Under the pieces are notes generated by a model. That model saw only the letters and a program-made list of their open reading frames with translations. It was not told the DNA's origin and searched no databases. Below are positions 18,225 to 28,348 of a stretch of DNA of 64,000 bases, one piece after another (within the stretch, counting starts at the first letter, position 1; every line of letters starts with the position of its first letter). Origin of the DNA: Bacillota bacterium (GTDB lineage Bacteria; Bacillota; Clostridia; Acetivibrionales; DTU013); contig JAEZYU010000109.1 in NCBI GenBank assembly GCA_023418915.1, forward strand, positions 1 to 64,000, in the 5' to 3' direction. Made by a program: the position numbers and the translations under genes.

Positions 18225-20249
18225 TTGAAAGTAAGAGATATGTCAGTACCGATCATAATAGTTGCCGTAGTTCTGGCATTCATAATACCGCTGCCGGGTG
18301 TTATAGTTGACATTCTGCTTGCAGTAAACATTATGGTATCAGTCATAATACTGCTCAATACCGTCTATATGAAGGAAGCCCTTCAGATGTCGATTTTTCC
18401 GTCGTTGCTGGTTATGACCACACTGTTCAGACTTGCTCTTAATGTCAGTACATCAAGGCTGATCATTGGGCAGGGCGATGCAGGAGATGTAATTGAAGGC
18501 TTTGGCAGGTTTGTCGGCGGAAATGATCTGGTAGTAGGCTTTATCATTTTTATTGTCATCACACTGGTCAATTTTCTGGTAATCACACGCGGATCAGAAA
18601 GAGTTGCAGAAGTTGCTGCAAGATTCACTCTCGATGCTATGCCCGGGAAACAGATGGCCATCGATGCAGACCTGAATTCAGGGCTTATAAATGAGACGGA
18701 AGCAAAGGAGAGACGAAAGAAGGTCCAGAGAGAGGCTGATTTTTACGGTGCTATGGATGGTGCCAGCAAATTTGTTAAAAGTGATGCCATCATGGGTATC
18801 ATTATAACAGTACTTAACATAATAGGCGGCTTGATAATGGGTATGGTGTCCAGAGGAGAATCTGTGGAAGAAGCTCTTTCTACCTATACTATACTGACCA
18901 TAGGAGATGGTCTGGTTAGCCAGATACCGGCTCTTATGATATCTACTGCTACCAGCTTTATCGTTACAAGGGCAGCGTCAGAATCCGATCTCAGCACAGA
19001 CTTTTTAAAGCAGGTATTCAGCAATCCAAAGGTGCTCTATATAGCTGCCGGGTTAAGCTTTATACTGGCTTTTTTTCTTCCTACGATACCGTTTATATTA
19101 ATGGCTGCGGTCCTTGTATTTCTAGGATACACGTTGTCCAAGCAACAGGCAGCAGAGCAGAAGCAGCAGGAGGTTCAGATAGAGGAGACTGAAGTTGAGG
19201 AAATACGAAAACCGGAGAATGTTGTTACTCTGCTTCAGGTTGACCCTATAGAACTTGAATTTGGCTACGGGATAATACCGCTGGCTGATGTGAATCAGGG
19301 CGGAGATTTGCTTGACAGGGTTGTTATGATAAGAAGGCAGCTTGCGCTGGAGCTTGGTATGATCGTCCCGATAATAAGGCTGCGTGACAATATACAACTG
19401 GCGCCCAACGAGTACCAGATCAAGATAAAAGGAGTTGAGGTAGCAAGAGGCGAACTGATGCTGGATAATTACCTTGCCATGAACCCGGGGCTGGTGGAGG
19501 AAGAAATCGATGGAATAAGGACGACGGAGCCCGCCTTCGGCCTTCCGGCTATTTGGATAACCGAACAGCAGAGGGACAGAGCGGAGATGCTTGGCTATAC
19601 AGTTGTTGATTCACCATCTATTATTGCGACGCACCTTACAGAGATCGTTAAAAAACACGCACATGAGCTTACCGGCCGTCAGGAAGTCCAGACGCTGTTG
19701 GATAATGTGAAGCAGAACTATCCAGTCATCATCGAAGAACTGATACCCAAGCTGATGTCAGTGGGCGAGGTGCAAAAGGTACTTGCCAACCTTCTGAAGG
19801 AGGGAGTTTCCATAAGAGATATGGTAACGATACTCGAGACACTTGCAGACTATTCGGCAGTGACCCATGATACGGATATGCTGACAGAATACGTACGCCA
19901 AGGGCTGGGCAGAGCTATTTCCAGGGCATTTTTCAACGAACAGAATTCAAGTGTGATCACATTGGACCCAAAGCTGGAGCAAATGATGCTGGATTCACTG
20001 CAAAAAACAGAGACCGGTACATATCTCTCTTTGGAGCCAAGTGTAACAAACGCAATACTGGGAAGCCTTTCCAAGCAGGTTCAGAAGCTGATTCAGATTG
20101 GACAGCAGCCAATTGTGCTCGCTTCACCTGTTGTGCGGCTTTATTTCAAAAAGCTTGCCGACCAGACAATACCAGGTATAGCAGTGCTCTCCTATAATGA
20201 ACTGGATCCAAATCTGGAGATACAATCGGTAGGAGTTGTGAGTATATAG
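18225..20249 (+). CDS. flhA: Flagellar export gate protein FlhA
   Basis: FlhA is the large export-gate protein; its cytoplasmic ring docks chaperone-substrate complexes. The 674-residue product has about eight membrane segments in the first 320 residues, the FHIPEP-type signature ARFTLDAMPGKQMAIDADLN, and a C-terminal cytoplasmic domain (about 340-674). A TTG at 18225 follows AAGGAGG at about 12 bases; the ATG at 18240 is an alternative. Downstream, an AT-rich inverted repeat (AATAGTAA 20274-20281, TTACTATT 20317-20324) precedes flhF. Confidence 0.96.
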   Translation: MKVRDMSVPIIIVAVVLAFIIPLPGVIVDILLAVNIMVSVIILLNTVYMKEALQMSIFPSLLVMTTLFRLALNVSTSRLIIGQGDAGDVIEGFGRFVGGNDLVVGFIIFIVITLVNFLVITRGSERVAEVAARFTLDAMPGKQMAIDADLNSGLINETEAKERRKKVQREADFYGAMDGASKFVKSDAIMGIIITVLNIIGGLIMGMVSRGESVEEALSTYTILTIGDGLVSQIPALMISTATSFIVTRAASESDLSTDFLKQVFSNPKVLYIAAGLSFILAFFLPTIPFILMAAVLVFLGYTLSKQQAAEQKQQEVQIEETEVEEIRKPENVVTLLQVDPIELEFGYGIIPLADVNQGGDLLDRVVMIRRQLALELGMIVPIIRLRDNIQLAPNEYQIKIKGVEVARGELMLDNYLAMNPGLVEEEIDGIRTTEPAFGLPAIWITEQQRDRAEMLGYTVVDSPSIIATHLTEIVKKHAHELTGRQEVQTLLDNVKQNYPVIIEELIPKLMSVGEVQKVLANLLKEGVSIRDMVTILETLADYSAVTHDTDMLTEYVRQGLGRAISRAFFNEQNSSVITLDPKLEQMMLDSLQKTETGTYLSLEPSVTNAILGSLSKQVQKLIQIGQQPIVLASPVVRLYFKKLADQTIPGIAVLSYNELDPNLEIQSVGVVSI

Positions 20250-20343
20250 TATTAATTGTCGATTTTTATACGAAATAGTAAAATAAGTTGTTTTATGATA
20301 AAATGATTAGAGTAAATTACTATTGTTTTTGTGCGAGGGAATT

Positions 20344-21528
20344 ATGAAGATCCGCCGCTACATGGCTAAAAACACACAGGAAGCGATATTGAAAGTCAAA
20401 ATGGATCTGGGCAGCGAGGCTCTTATCCTAAATACCAGAAAGGTTAAGAAGAAAGGCCTTCTTGGTCTGTTCTCAAAACCGTTGGTTGAAGTACTGGCTG
20501 CCATAGATGAATACAGCCCGCAAAAAAATGAGAGCGACGGCTCTAAGAACACCTTAAACAACAGCCATGCTGTTTTATCTTCTAATACAACAAATTCCGA
20601 CGAAAAGGAGGAAAAAATAACTAATCTGGAGAATAAAATAACGAGTATAGAAGAAATGCTCCAGAAGCTGTATTCACAAGTGAAGACAGATGAAAAGCCT
20701 GTACCAAATCAGACGATCATTGAGCGTCAAAGTCAGGTTTCCAGTATAACGGAGGTTTTTTACAATAACCTACTGAAAAATGAAGTGGATCAGGATATAG
20801 CACGAAAGCTGACAGAGGCGGCAGCGACCAGATCATCGGCAGGAAAAGGAGTCAATGATATCGCATCACAGCTGTCAGCAATAATAGCCGGATTGTTTGG
20901 AAAACCAGAGACTATAAGGATCAGCAGTGAGGGTAAACCGACTGTGGTAATATTCGTCGGACCGACTGGAGTAGGAAAAACTACCACGCTGGCAAAAATT
21001 GCAGCTAATTTTCTTCTGAACCAGAAGAAAACTGTCGGGCTCATAACAGCTGATACATACAGGATAGCGGCTGTAGAACAGCTAAAAACATATGCAGAGA
21101 TACTTGGGATACCAGTATCGGTTGCATATACTCCAACTGAGATGAGAGATGCAGTAGCTCTTCATCAGGATAAGGATCTGGTGCTTATAGATACGGCAGG
21201 CAGAAGCCACAGAAACAAGGCGCAGTTTGAAGAGCTTAAGGCGCTGATAACTGCATCGAATGCTGACGAGGTATATCTGGTGCTGAGCGCTACTACGAGC
21301 ATAAGGAATTGCAAGGAAATTCTGGATAGCTACAGCTTCCTGAAGAACTATAAACTTATATTTACTAAAACAGACGAAACACCGGTGCAGGGAATCATAC
21401 TCAATGTAAGATATCTGACCGGTAAAAGTCTTTCATATATCACTACCGGACAAAGCGTGCCTGATGATATTGAAACAGCAAACATCGAAAAGATAACGAA
21501 GAATCTAATAGGGAGTTATACCAGATGA
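20344..21528 (+). CDS. flhF: Flagellar SRP-type GTPase FlhF
   Basis: FlhF is an SRP-family GTPase that helps set flagellar position and number. The 394-residue product has the MKIRRYMAKNTQEA start typical of the family, a low-complexity linker, and a C-terminal NG domain with GPTGVGKTTTLAKIAA (P-loop), DTAGRSH and TKTDE motifs. ATG at 20344 is chosen over an upstream in-frame TTG because it matches the family start. It overlaps flhG by four bases. Confidence 0.96.
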   Translation: MKIRRYMAKNTQEAILKVKMDLGSEALILNTRKVKKKGLLGLFSKPLVEVLAAIDEYSPQKNESDGSKNTLNNSHAVLSSNTTNSDEKEEKITNLENKITSIEEMLQKLYSQVKTDEKPVPNQTIIERQSQVSSITEVFYNNLLKNEVDQDIARKLTEAAATRSSAGKGVNDIASQLSAIIAGLFGKPETIRISSEGKPTVVIFVGPTGVGKTTTLAKIAANFLLNQKKTVGLITADTYRIAAVEQLKTYAEILGIPVSVAYTPTEMRDAVALHQDKDLVLIDTAGRSHRNKAQFEELKALITASNADEVYLVLSATTSIRNCKEILDSYSFLKNYKLIFTKTDETPVQGIILNVRYLTGKSLSYITTGQSVPDDIETANIEKITKNLIGSYTR

Positions 21529-22436
21529 TGGATCAGGCAGAAAAACTCAGGCAGGTAATAGACAACCTGAAACAGAAGCAGATAGGGAACAAGGCGATGA
21601 TACCTGCACTTGCGCCAAGGAGGTCCGCAAAGGTAATAACTGTCACCAGCGGTAAGGGCGGCGTCGGAAAGACAAATATCACGATAAACCTTGCAATGGC
21701 ACTAAGTGAGCAAGGACGCAGGGTCATAATACTGGATGCAGATTTCGGACTTGCCAACATTGATGTACTTTTTGGTATCGTACCGAGGTACACATTGCTG
21801 GATGTGATAACAAATAAAAAAAATATACTTGAGGTTTTGACGGATGGACCTAAAAACACAAAATTTATATCCGGAGGGTCAGGCGTCGAAGATTTGATGA
21901 AGCTTGACAGGCAGCAGATTGCCAGGTTTGTTGAAAACATGGCACTACTTGATAAATTGGCGGACATAATCATTGTAGATACTGGTGCCGGGTTATCGGA
22001 GAATGTAATGAGCTTTATAATGGCGGCAGATGAAGTGCTGCTTGTGACAACACCGGAACCGACCTCTATCACTGATGCCTATGCGTTGATAAAGATGGTT
22101 TCCAACAGGGACAAGACAAAAAAGATAATGGTCGTGGTGAACAGGTCGGAGAACAGTAATGAAGCCAATGATGTGCTAAATAAGCTTGTACTGGTGGCGG
22201 ATAAATTTTTGGGGATACCATTGGAGCCTGCAGGGTATATACTGCAGGATGATGCGGTAATAAAGGCAGTGAAGAAACAACAGCCATTTTCACTGATTTT
22301 TCCTAAAAGTCAGGCTGCCAGAAACATAAAGGATATATCCATAAGGCTGACAAACAGTGAAAGCAGCGAAGAATTTCAGCCAAATTATGGGATAAGAGGT
22401 TTCTTGAACAGATTGGTCGGCTTTATGAAAGCATGA
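21525..22436 (+). CDS. flhG: MinD-like ATPase FlhG (YlxH)
   Basis: FlhG is a MinD/ParA-type ATPase that acts with FlhF to control flagellar number and placement. The 303-residue product carries a short N-terminal extension (FlhF-activating region in studied homologues), the deviant Walker A SGKGGVGKTNITINLA, and DADFGLANIDVLFG. It starts within the flhF stop (ATGA overlap). Confidence 0.95.
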   Translation: MMDQAEKLRQVIDNLKQKQIGNKAMIPALAPRRSAKVITVTSGKGGVGKTNITINLAMALSEQGRRVIILDADFGLANIDVLFGIVPRYTLLDVITNKKNILEVLTDGPKNTKFISGGSGVEDLMKLDRQQIARFVENMALLDKLADIIIVDTGAGLSENVMSFIMAADEVLLVTTPEPTSITDAYALIKMVSNRDKTKKIMVVVNRSENSNEANDVLNKLVLVADKFLGIPLEPAGYILQDDAVIKAVKKQQPFSLIFPKSQAARNIKDISIRLTNSESSEEFQPNYGIRGFLNRLVGFMKA

Positions 22437-22457
22437 CCGGTACAGTGAGGGAGATAC

Positions 22458-23150
22458 ATGGAGCTAAGAGATCTGGAAACAGGCACAAGGCTTGAACTGG
22501 AGCCTGTTGGCAGAGAGGATGATAATAACAGCACAATTTATGTGAGCAGGCTGGAATGGCTGGAAGGAGAGAATACCGCAGTTATTGACGCTCCTATAAA
22601 TAAAGGAAATGTAATACCGCTGGAGCCTGATTCATTATTTGATGTGTATTTTTTGAGCAGGAAAAGAAAGATGATAAATCTTTTCAAATTCCGTGCGGTT
22701 GTAAAGGGAAGGCTGATCATAGACAATCTGCATGTGCTGGTGATAGTAAAAAACAGCGATATAGTTCGGGTCCAGAGGCGCAGCTACTTCAGGCTCGATT
22801 GCTTTATGGAAGTGCGATATAGGCTATTAGGTGCATTTAACAGCAGAAATAATGACGACATCCCATTTCGGACTACAATGGCAAATGATTTGAGCGGCGG
22901 AGGTATACGTCTTTTACTCGATGAAAAGCTGGATCCGGGGACACTTGTTGAATGCGAGCTCTTTGGAGAACAGACAAGAGCGGTAAAATTCCGAGGGGTG
23001 GTAGTAAGATATGATGACACAGATAATGGGGGACAGTATAAGTACACTGCGGGAATTGCTTACATAGATATTGAGGATGCGGATAGAGAAGCGGTAATAC
23101 GATATATTTTCAGGGAACAACGCAGACTACTCAGTAAAGGATTGGATTAG
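22458..23150 (+). CDS. PilZ-domain c-di-GMP receptor, YcgR-like
   Basis: The 230-residue product has an N-terminal YcgR-type domain (about 1-100) and a C-terminal PilZ domain with both c-di-GMP-binding signatures: RxxxR at residues 108-112 (QRRSYFR) and DxSxxG at 144-149 (NDLSGGG). It probably slows or stops the motor when c-di-GMP is high, as YcgR/DgrA proteins do. It lies between flhG and cheB in the fla operon. Binding ability is inferred from intact motifs. The partner is unknown. Confidence 0.9.
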   Translation: MELRDLETGTRLELEPVGREDDNNSTIYVSRLEWLEGENTAVIDAPINKGNVIPLEPDSLFDVYFLSRKRKMINLFKFRAVVKGRLIIDNLHVLVIVKNSDIVRVQRRSYFRLDCFMEVRYRLLGAFNSRNNDDIPFRTTMANDLSGGGIRLLLDEKLDPGTLVECELFGEQTRAVKFRGVVVRYDDTDNGGQYKYTAGIAYIDIEDADREAVIRYIFREQRRLLSKGLD

Positions 23151-23153
23151 GTA

Positions 23154-24212
23154 ATGGCAAAGGTCATAGAAGTCCTCGTTATAGATGATTCGGCGTTTAT
23201 GCGCAAGGTTCTGACGGATGTAATGGAAGGCATAAGAGATATCAAAGTGGCGGCAACGGCCCGCAATGGTCTGGAAGCATTGGACAGGATACGGGAGAAG
23301 CAGCCGGATGTTATTACGCTGGATCTGCAAATGCCTGCTATGGATGGGTTAACCTGCATGAGGGAAATCCAGAAGCTTACCGATGCACCGGTCATTATAC
23401 TCAGCAGTCTTACTGTTGATGGAGGGAGTGCGACAATAGAGGCACTTGAATCAGGTGCGATCGACTTCATTACAAAGCCATCAAACATATTTGACATTTC
23501 GGGAAGGCAGAAAGCGGATGAAATAATAAAGAAGATAAGAATGGCTTACGGTATAGCAAAAAAGCGGATGTCTGCAGTTTTGACATCGGGACCGGAAGCA
23601 GATAGGGAAAGATATAGAAACAGCAAGCTAAAAGCACTAATAGCGATCGGAACCTCAACAGGAGGTCCGAGAGCTTTGCAGGAGGTCATACCGTATATCC
23701 CGGAAGACATACCTGCAGCTATATTCATAGTACAGCACATGCCGCCCGGTTTTACAAAATCGCTTGCCGAAAGGCTCGATGCTGTAAGCGGCTTGACTGT
23801 GAAAGAGGCTGAGAATAATGAAATTGTCCGGCCCGGCTGTGCTTATCTGGCTCCTGGGGATTTTCATATGGAGGTTATAAGAGAGCCGGATGATATACTT
23901 AAAATAAAGTTGACGAAAAATGCTCCTGTCGGAGGACATAGGCCTTCGGTTAATGTTTTGATGAAGTCAGTAGCAAAAACCGGTTTTCAAAATGTAATAG
24001 GTGTGGTGATGACTGGGATGGGTAATGACGGTAAGGATGGTGCAGCTTGCATCAAAGAAACAAACAAAGGGATCATCATATGCCAGGATGAAGCGTCGTG
24101 CGTGGTATATGGAATGCCAAAATCGGTAGCAAATGCCGGTATAGCAGATGCGGTGGTCCCGCTTAAGGAAATAGCAGGTGTGTTAGTCAAATATATGGGG
24201 GTGGAGCAATAA
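23154..24212 (+). CDS. cheB: Chemotaxis methylesterase CheB
   Basis: CheB removes methyl groups from, and deamidates, chemoreceptors. The 352-residue product has an N-terminal receiver domain (D11/D12, phosphosite D57, VITLDLQMPAMDG) and a C-terminal esterase domain with catalytic S168 (GTSTGGP), H195 (VQHMPPGF) and the Asp of TGMGNDG. It overlaps the cheA start by one base. The partner methyltransferase CheR is not in the window. Confidence 0.97.
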   Translation: MAKVIEVLVIDDSAFMRKVLTDVMEGIRDIKVAATARNGLEALDRIREKQPDVITLDLQMPAMDGLTCMREIQKLTDAPVIILSSLTVDGGSATIEALESGAIDFITKPSNIFDISGRQKADEIIKKIRMAYGIAKKRMSAVLTSGPEADRERYRNSKLKALIAIGTSTGGPRALQEVIPYIPEDIPAAIFIVQHMPPGFTKSLAERLDAVSGLTVKEAENNEIVRPGCAYLAPGDFHMEVIREPDDILKIKLTKNAPVGGHRPSVNVLMKSVAKTGFQNVIGVVMTGMGNDGKDGAACIKETNKGIIICQDEASCVVYGMPKSVANAGIADAVVPLKEIAGVLVKYMGVEQ

Positions 24213-26287
24213 TGGACATGAGTCAATATTTGGAGATTTTTATCGAAGAGACAAAAGAGCATTTACAAAGCTTGAATCAGAGTCTGCTGCAGATGGAGAA
24301 AAACCCCGAGGATCGCTCAATGCTCAATGAGATATTCAGAGTGGCACATACACTGAAGGGAATGTCTGGAACGATGGGCTTTAACAGGATGTCCACTTTG
24401 ACACATGATATGGAAAATGTTCTGCATGCCCTGAGAAATAACGAGATAAAGATTAACCCCGATCTTGTGGATGTTCTCTTCAAATGCCTTGATGCTCTCG
24501 AGGGATATAACGCAAAGATTATCGAAACCGGATCAGAGGGTACAAGTGACAATAAGGAGCTGATAGAGGCTCTTTCTGAGCTGCTGAATAACAAGGAAAG
24601 CAAAAGCACATCTGCAAAGGGACAAGCCGTTGTTCCGGCTGCAGCATCTGCCGCATCGTCTGCAATGGGAACCGGTATTATCTCTGCAGGTCTTGAGCTG
24701 GATCAGTATGAGACAAATATAATAAACAAAGCAGCTGACATGGGCAGCAATGCGCTGCAGATCACGGTAAAACTCAATAAGGGGTGTGTTTTGAAGTCAG
24801 CCAGAGCATTTATAATATTCAAGACGCTTGAAAGACACTCCGAAATCATAAAATCCGAGCCAAAGGTTCAGGACATAGAGGATGAAAAATTTGACTTTGA
24901 GTTTACGGTAATTGTCCTGACAAAAGAAGATGAGGCTGTACTAAACAAGGATCTGAATTCAATTGCAGAAGTAGATGAAGTAATAATAAACATGGTTAAG
25001 GAGAAGAATGCGGCTGCAGCACAATCTGATGCTGATACTCGGCCTTCATTGGAAACGACCATCGACCCGGTTGCTGAGAAGGCTGCAGCTGCGCCTGCCA
25101 TTGAAAAGACTGAAGTGCCTGCAAAGAAAACAAAAACAGGTAAAACAGTGAGAGTCGACATCGATAGGCTTGATGTACTGCTCAACCTTGTGAGCGAGCT
25201 GATAATTCAAAAAACAAGGCTGGAAGGCCTTGAAGGAGTAGAAAGGACACAGCAGTATGGAGAGGCGATAGAATACCTCGAACGCATCACGACAAATCTT
25301 CACGATGCTGTTATGAAAGTGAGAATGGTGCCTGTTGAAACTGTATTCAACCGTTTCCCGAGAATGATAAGGGACATATCCAAGGATCTTGGCAAGGAAG
25401 TTGAGCTTGAGATGTCCGGAGTAGAGACAGAACTGGACAGGACTGTCATAGATGAGATAGGAGACCCTCTCATCCACTTGCTGAGAAACTCCTGCGACCA
25501 TGGAATTGAGTCCAGGGAGCAAAGAAAGAGCCTGGGCAAACCGGAGTGCGGCAAAATCGAACTCAAAGCGTATCAGGACGGTAACAACGTAGTTATAGAG
25601 GTTGGCGATGACGGTCAGGGTATAAATGTGGAGAGGGTAAAGAAAAAAGCTATAGACCGCGGACTGGTAACAAAGGATATGGCAGCTAATCTCACTAAGA
25701 AGGATATTATTGATTTCCTGTTCAAGCCGAGCTTCAGTACAGCAGACCAGATAACAGATCTTTCCGGCAGAGGGGTAGGCCTGGATGTGGTAAAAACAAA
25801 GATAGAGACACTTGGCGGTACAGTAGAGGTCGAAACAGAGCTTGGAAAGGGCAGCAGATTCTTTATCAGACTGCCATTGACTCTGGCTATTATACAGGCG
25901 CTGCTTGTAATGGTCGGCGAAGAAAAATATGCGATCCAGATCAGCTCCGTACATAAGATAACAAACATAACCCCTGCTGATATAAAGATGGTGCAAAAGC
26001 AGGAGGTCGTGATGTACAGGGATTCCGTCATACCGATAGTCAGGCTCGACAGAGTGCTTGAAGTGCCTTCCTGCAATGATGAGGAGCGTAAGACTCTTAC
26101 ACTTGTAATAGTTAAAAAGGGAGAAAGACTAACGGGATTCATAGTTGATAGAATACTTGGACAGCAGGAAATAGTACAGAAATCACTCGGAAAGTTTCTG
26201 ACAGGCATTAAAATTATAACCAGCGCAACTATCCTGGGAGATGGAAATGTTGCACTGATACTTGATGTTAATGCGCTGGCCAATTAG
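24212..26287 (+). CDS. cheA: Chemotaxis histidine kinase CheA
   Basis: CheA is the kinase that phosphorylates CheY and CheB in response to chemoreceptors. The 691-residue product has an HPt domain with phospho-acceptor H46 (VAHTLKGMSGTMG), a P2 domain (about 160-265), an Ala-rich linker, a dimerization domain (from about 312), a kinase domain with N-box H423/N426/H430 (IHLLRNSCDHGIE) and G-box motifs, and a C-terminal CheW-like domain. All catalytic regions look intact. Confidence 0.98.
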   Translation: MDMSQYLEIFIEETKEHLQSLNQSLLQMEKNPEDRSMLNEIFRVAHTLKGMSGTMGFNRMSTLTHDMENVLHALRNNEIKINPDLVDVLFKCLDALEGYNAKIIETGSEGTSDNKELIEALSELLNNKESKSTSAKGQAVVPAAASAASSAMGTGIISAGLELDQYETNIINKAADMGSNALQITVKLNKGCVLKSARAFIIFKTLERHSEIIKSEPKVQDIEDEKFDFEFTVIVLTKEDEAVLNKDLNSIAEVDEVIINMVKEKNAAAAQSDADTRPSLETTIDPVAEKAAAAPAIEKTEVPAKKTKTGKTVRVDIDRLDVLLNLVSELIIQKTRLEGLEGVERTQQYGEAIEYLERITTNLHDAVMKVRMVPVETVFNRFPRMIRDISKDLGKEVELEMSGVETELDRTVIDEIGDPLIHLLRNSCDHGIESREQRKSLGKPECGKIELKAYQDGNNVVIEVGDDGQGINVERVKKKAIDRGLVTKDMAANLTKKDIIDFLFKPSFSTADQITDLSGRGVGLDVVKTKIETLGGTVEVETELGKGSRFFIRLPLTLAIIQALLVMVGEEKYAIQISSVHKITNITPADIKMVQKQEVVMYRDSVIPIVRLDRVLEVPSCNDEERKTLTLVIVKKGERLTGFIVDRILGQQEIVQKSLGKFLTGIKIITSATILGDGNVALILDVNALAN

Positions 26288-26325
26288 TGCTTCTTGAGGA
26301 TTTGATTAACATGGGGGGGTTGAAA

Positions 26326-26784
26326 ATGGCAGATAATTATACGGCTGAAGCAAAAAAATATCTGGTTTTCAAGCTTGAGAATGAAGAGTTTGGTATAGAC
26401 ATAGGCAAAATTGCAACTATCATTGAAAAGGATATGAGTATTGCCAGAGTTCCGAAACAGCCGGCATTTCTAAAGGGTGTTATCAACTTAAGGGGTGAGA
26501 TCATCCCTGTAATCAGCCTGCGTCAGAGGTTTGGACTTGTTGATGATGAGTATGATGCAGATACCAGGATAATAATCTTAAAGCTTGATGAAATATTGGC
26601 CGGCTTGATAGTTGATTCAGTAGCGGAAGTCGTAGAGCTCGATGAGGAAACAACTGAGAGTATAGCTAATGTAACAGGAGAGCATTCGCTTGATTATCTT
26701 ACTGGTGTGGGAAAGGCGGATGGAAGGATCATTACGCTTCTGAATCTTGAAAAAATTGTGTCTTTGGAGCAATCTTCGATATAA
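26326..26784 (+). CDS. cheW: Chemotaxis coupling protein CheW
   Basis: CheW couples chemoreceptors to CheA. The 152-residue product is a single CheW domain with KYLVFKLENEEFGIDI at the start and the conserved VINLRGEIIPVISLRQRFGL. ATG at 26326 is preferred over 26287 because GGGGGG lies about seven bases upstream and the shorter product matches the usual CheW start. Confidence 0.96.
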   Translation: MADNYTAEAKKYLVFKLENEEFGIDIGKIATIIEKDMSIARVPKQPAFLKGVINLRGEIIPVISLRQRFGLVDDEYDADTRIIILKLDEILAGLIVDSVAEVVELDEETTESIANVTGEHSLDYLTGVGKADGRIITLLNLEKIVSLEQSSI

Positions 26785-26818
26785 GCTTTGGAACAGGTGT
26801 TAAACAGGAGAAAATGAT

Positions 26819-27442
26819 ATGGTTACGGATATTAATGATTTGAACAACCTGCATCTGGATGTATTAAGAGAAATAGGGAACATTGGCGCCGGAAACGCTG
26901 CAACGGCTCTTGCCAAGCTTTTGAACAGGAAGATAGATATGGATGTACCCAGAGTAAAAATAATGGGCTTCAAGGATGTCAGCGAGACTCTGGGAGGAGC
27001 TGAAATACCGGTGGTAGGCATATTGCTGAAGGTTGATGGTGACCTGACAGGCAATATCATGTTTATACTGGAGCAGCAGGCAGCGGCATTACTGGTCAAC
27101 ATGCTGATGGGAAGAGATCCTGAAGAAGCGCAGCAGGAATTTTCAGAACTGGAGATCTCAGCGCTGAAGGAGATTGGCAACATATTGGCCGGATCATATC
27201 TTTCATCATTGTCTTCGATGACAAACCTCAAGATCGTGCCGTCAGTGCCGGATCTTGCGATCGATATGGCGGGAGCCATCCTGAGCGTACCTGCCATAGA
27301 GTTCGGAAAGGTGGGAGATACGGTGCTGTACATCGAGACTGAATTTTCAGAAGGCGATGACAAGGTAGTCGGGGATTTCTTCCTGGTGCCTGATTATGAT
27401 ACTTATGATGTTTTACTGAAGGCTTTAGGAGTAATTTATTGA
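26819..27442 (+). CDS. cheC: CheY-P phosphatase CheC
   Basis: CheC removes phosphate from CheY-P and, with CheD, takes part in adaptation. The 207-residue product has two active-site helices: EIGNIGAGNAATALAKL near the start and EIGNILAGSYLSSLSS in the middle, each with the required E and N. No SpoA domain is attached, which separates it from FliY. cheD begins on the base after its stop. Confidence 0.96.
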   Translation: MVTDINDLNNLHLDVLREIGNIGAGNAATALAKLLNRKIDMDVPRVKIMGFKDVSETLGGAEIPVVGILLKVDGDLTGNIMFILEQQAAALLVNMLMGRDPEEAQQEFSELEISALKEIGNILAGSYLSSLSSMTNLKIVPSVPDLAIDMAGAILSVPAIEFGKVGDTVLYIETEFSEGDDKVVGDFFLVPDYDTYDVLLKALGVIY

Positions 27443-27928
27443 ATGTGCAGAATTATTAAGGTTGGAATGGCTGATCTGCAGTCATCTGAGCATCCTTGCG
27501 TTTTAACGACACTTGGATTGGGTTCTTGTGTGGGTATAGCACTGTACGATCCGATCAAAAAGGTTGCCGGTCTGGCTCACATCATGCTTCCATCGAGCCA
27601 GCAGGCTCGTAACAAATCAAATATTGCAAAATTTGCAGACACCGCCATCACCAAGCTTATCGAAGATATGGTTGCCATCGGTGCAGTAAGATCGAGGATC
27701 GTAGCAAAGCTGGCAGGCGGAGCGCAGATGTTCTCGTTTAACGATGCATCTGAAATGCTTAGAATAGGAGCGAGAAATGTGGCTGCATCCAAAGAGTTAC
27801 TGAGCTTGTTGAGAATACCTGTCGTTTCGGAGGATACCGGAGGTAATTATGGAAGAACCATAGAGATCCATTCCGAAAACGGCAGGCTGAAGATCAAGAC
27901 TATAGGTCACGGTATAAAGGAGATCTAG
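27443..27928 (+). CDS. cheD: Chemoreceptor glutamine deamidase CheD
   Basis: CheD deamidates glutamines in chemoreceptors and forms a complex with CheC. The 161-residue product has the catalytic C29 (LGLGSCVGIALYD) and H46 (GLAHIMLP) and the downstream KLAGGAQMF motif. There is no clear ribosome binding site; ATG directly follows the cheC stop, so coupling is likely. Confidence 0.95.
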   Translation: MCRIIKVGMADLQSSEHPCVLTTLGLGSCVGIALYDPIKKVAGLAHIMLPSSQQARNKSNIAKFADTAITKLIEDMVAIGAVRSRIVAKLAGGAQMFSFNDASEMLRIGARNVAASKELLSLLRIPVVSEDTGGNYGRTIEIHSENGRLKIKTIGHGIKEI

Positions 27929-27930
27929 AT

Positions 27931-28326
27931 ATGGATATAATCCGGAAACTTCCATTTATGTCCGGATGTCTGGCGGCGATCCTGGCGGGCATTATAAGCT
28001 TTGCAGCCCGAACGGACAGCCAGACGATATATTTCCGAATGGCAGTGATGATGTTTCTGTTTTATATACTTGGCGCATATGTGAAAAATACTGTTATATC
28101 GATAAAAAGAGAAGCAGAAAGAAGGAAAATAGAGAGAGAAATAGAAGAAGAGAAAAAGCTGAGACAAATGAAAGAGGAAAGAAAAGCTGAAGCACTTGCA
28201 GCAAAGCTTAAGAAGATAAAACCGATGCAGGATCATGATAACGATACAACAACAGCCGATGCACAGCAAAGCGACTTTGAGCCTTTGGCTGTGAGCATGG
28301 CAATAAAAACAAAAGTTAAAGAGTAA
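27931..28326 (+). CDS. Small membrane protein with charged coiled-coil tail, between cheD and sigD
   Basis: Not recognised as a named family. The 131-residue product has two hydrophobic segments (about 10-26 and 36-55) followed by a long Glu/Lys/Arg-rich helix (about 58-110) and a short polar end. The gene starts two bases after the cheD stop and lies before sigD, in a place where other Firmicutes have small flagellar regulators. A structural or regulatory flagellar role is only inferred from position. Confidence 0.7.
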   Translation: MDIIRKLPFMSGCLAAILAGIISFAARTDSQTIYFRMAVMMFLFYILGAYVKNTVISIKREAERRKIEREIEEEKKLRQMKEERKAEALAAKLKKIKPMQDHDNDTTTADAQQSDFEPLAVSMAIKTKVKE

Positions 28327-28348
28327 GTAAAGTATACGGGGGATTTAA

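Noticed and set aside
25046..25996. 316-codon minus-strand open frame inside cheA
   Set aside because: It is a shadow of cheA; the plus-strand kinase motifs are intact.
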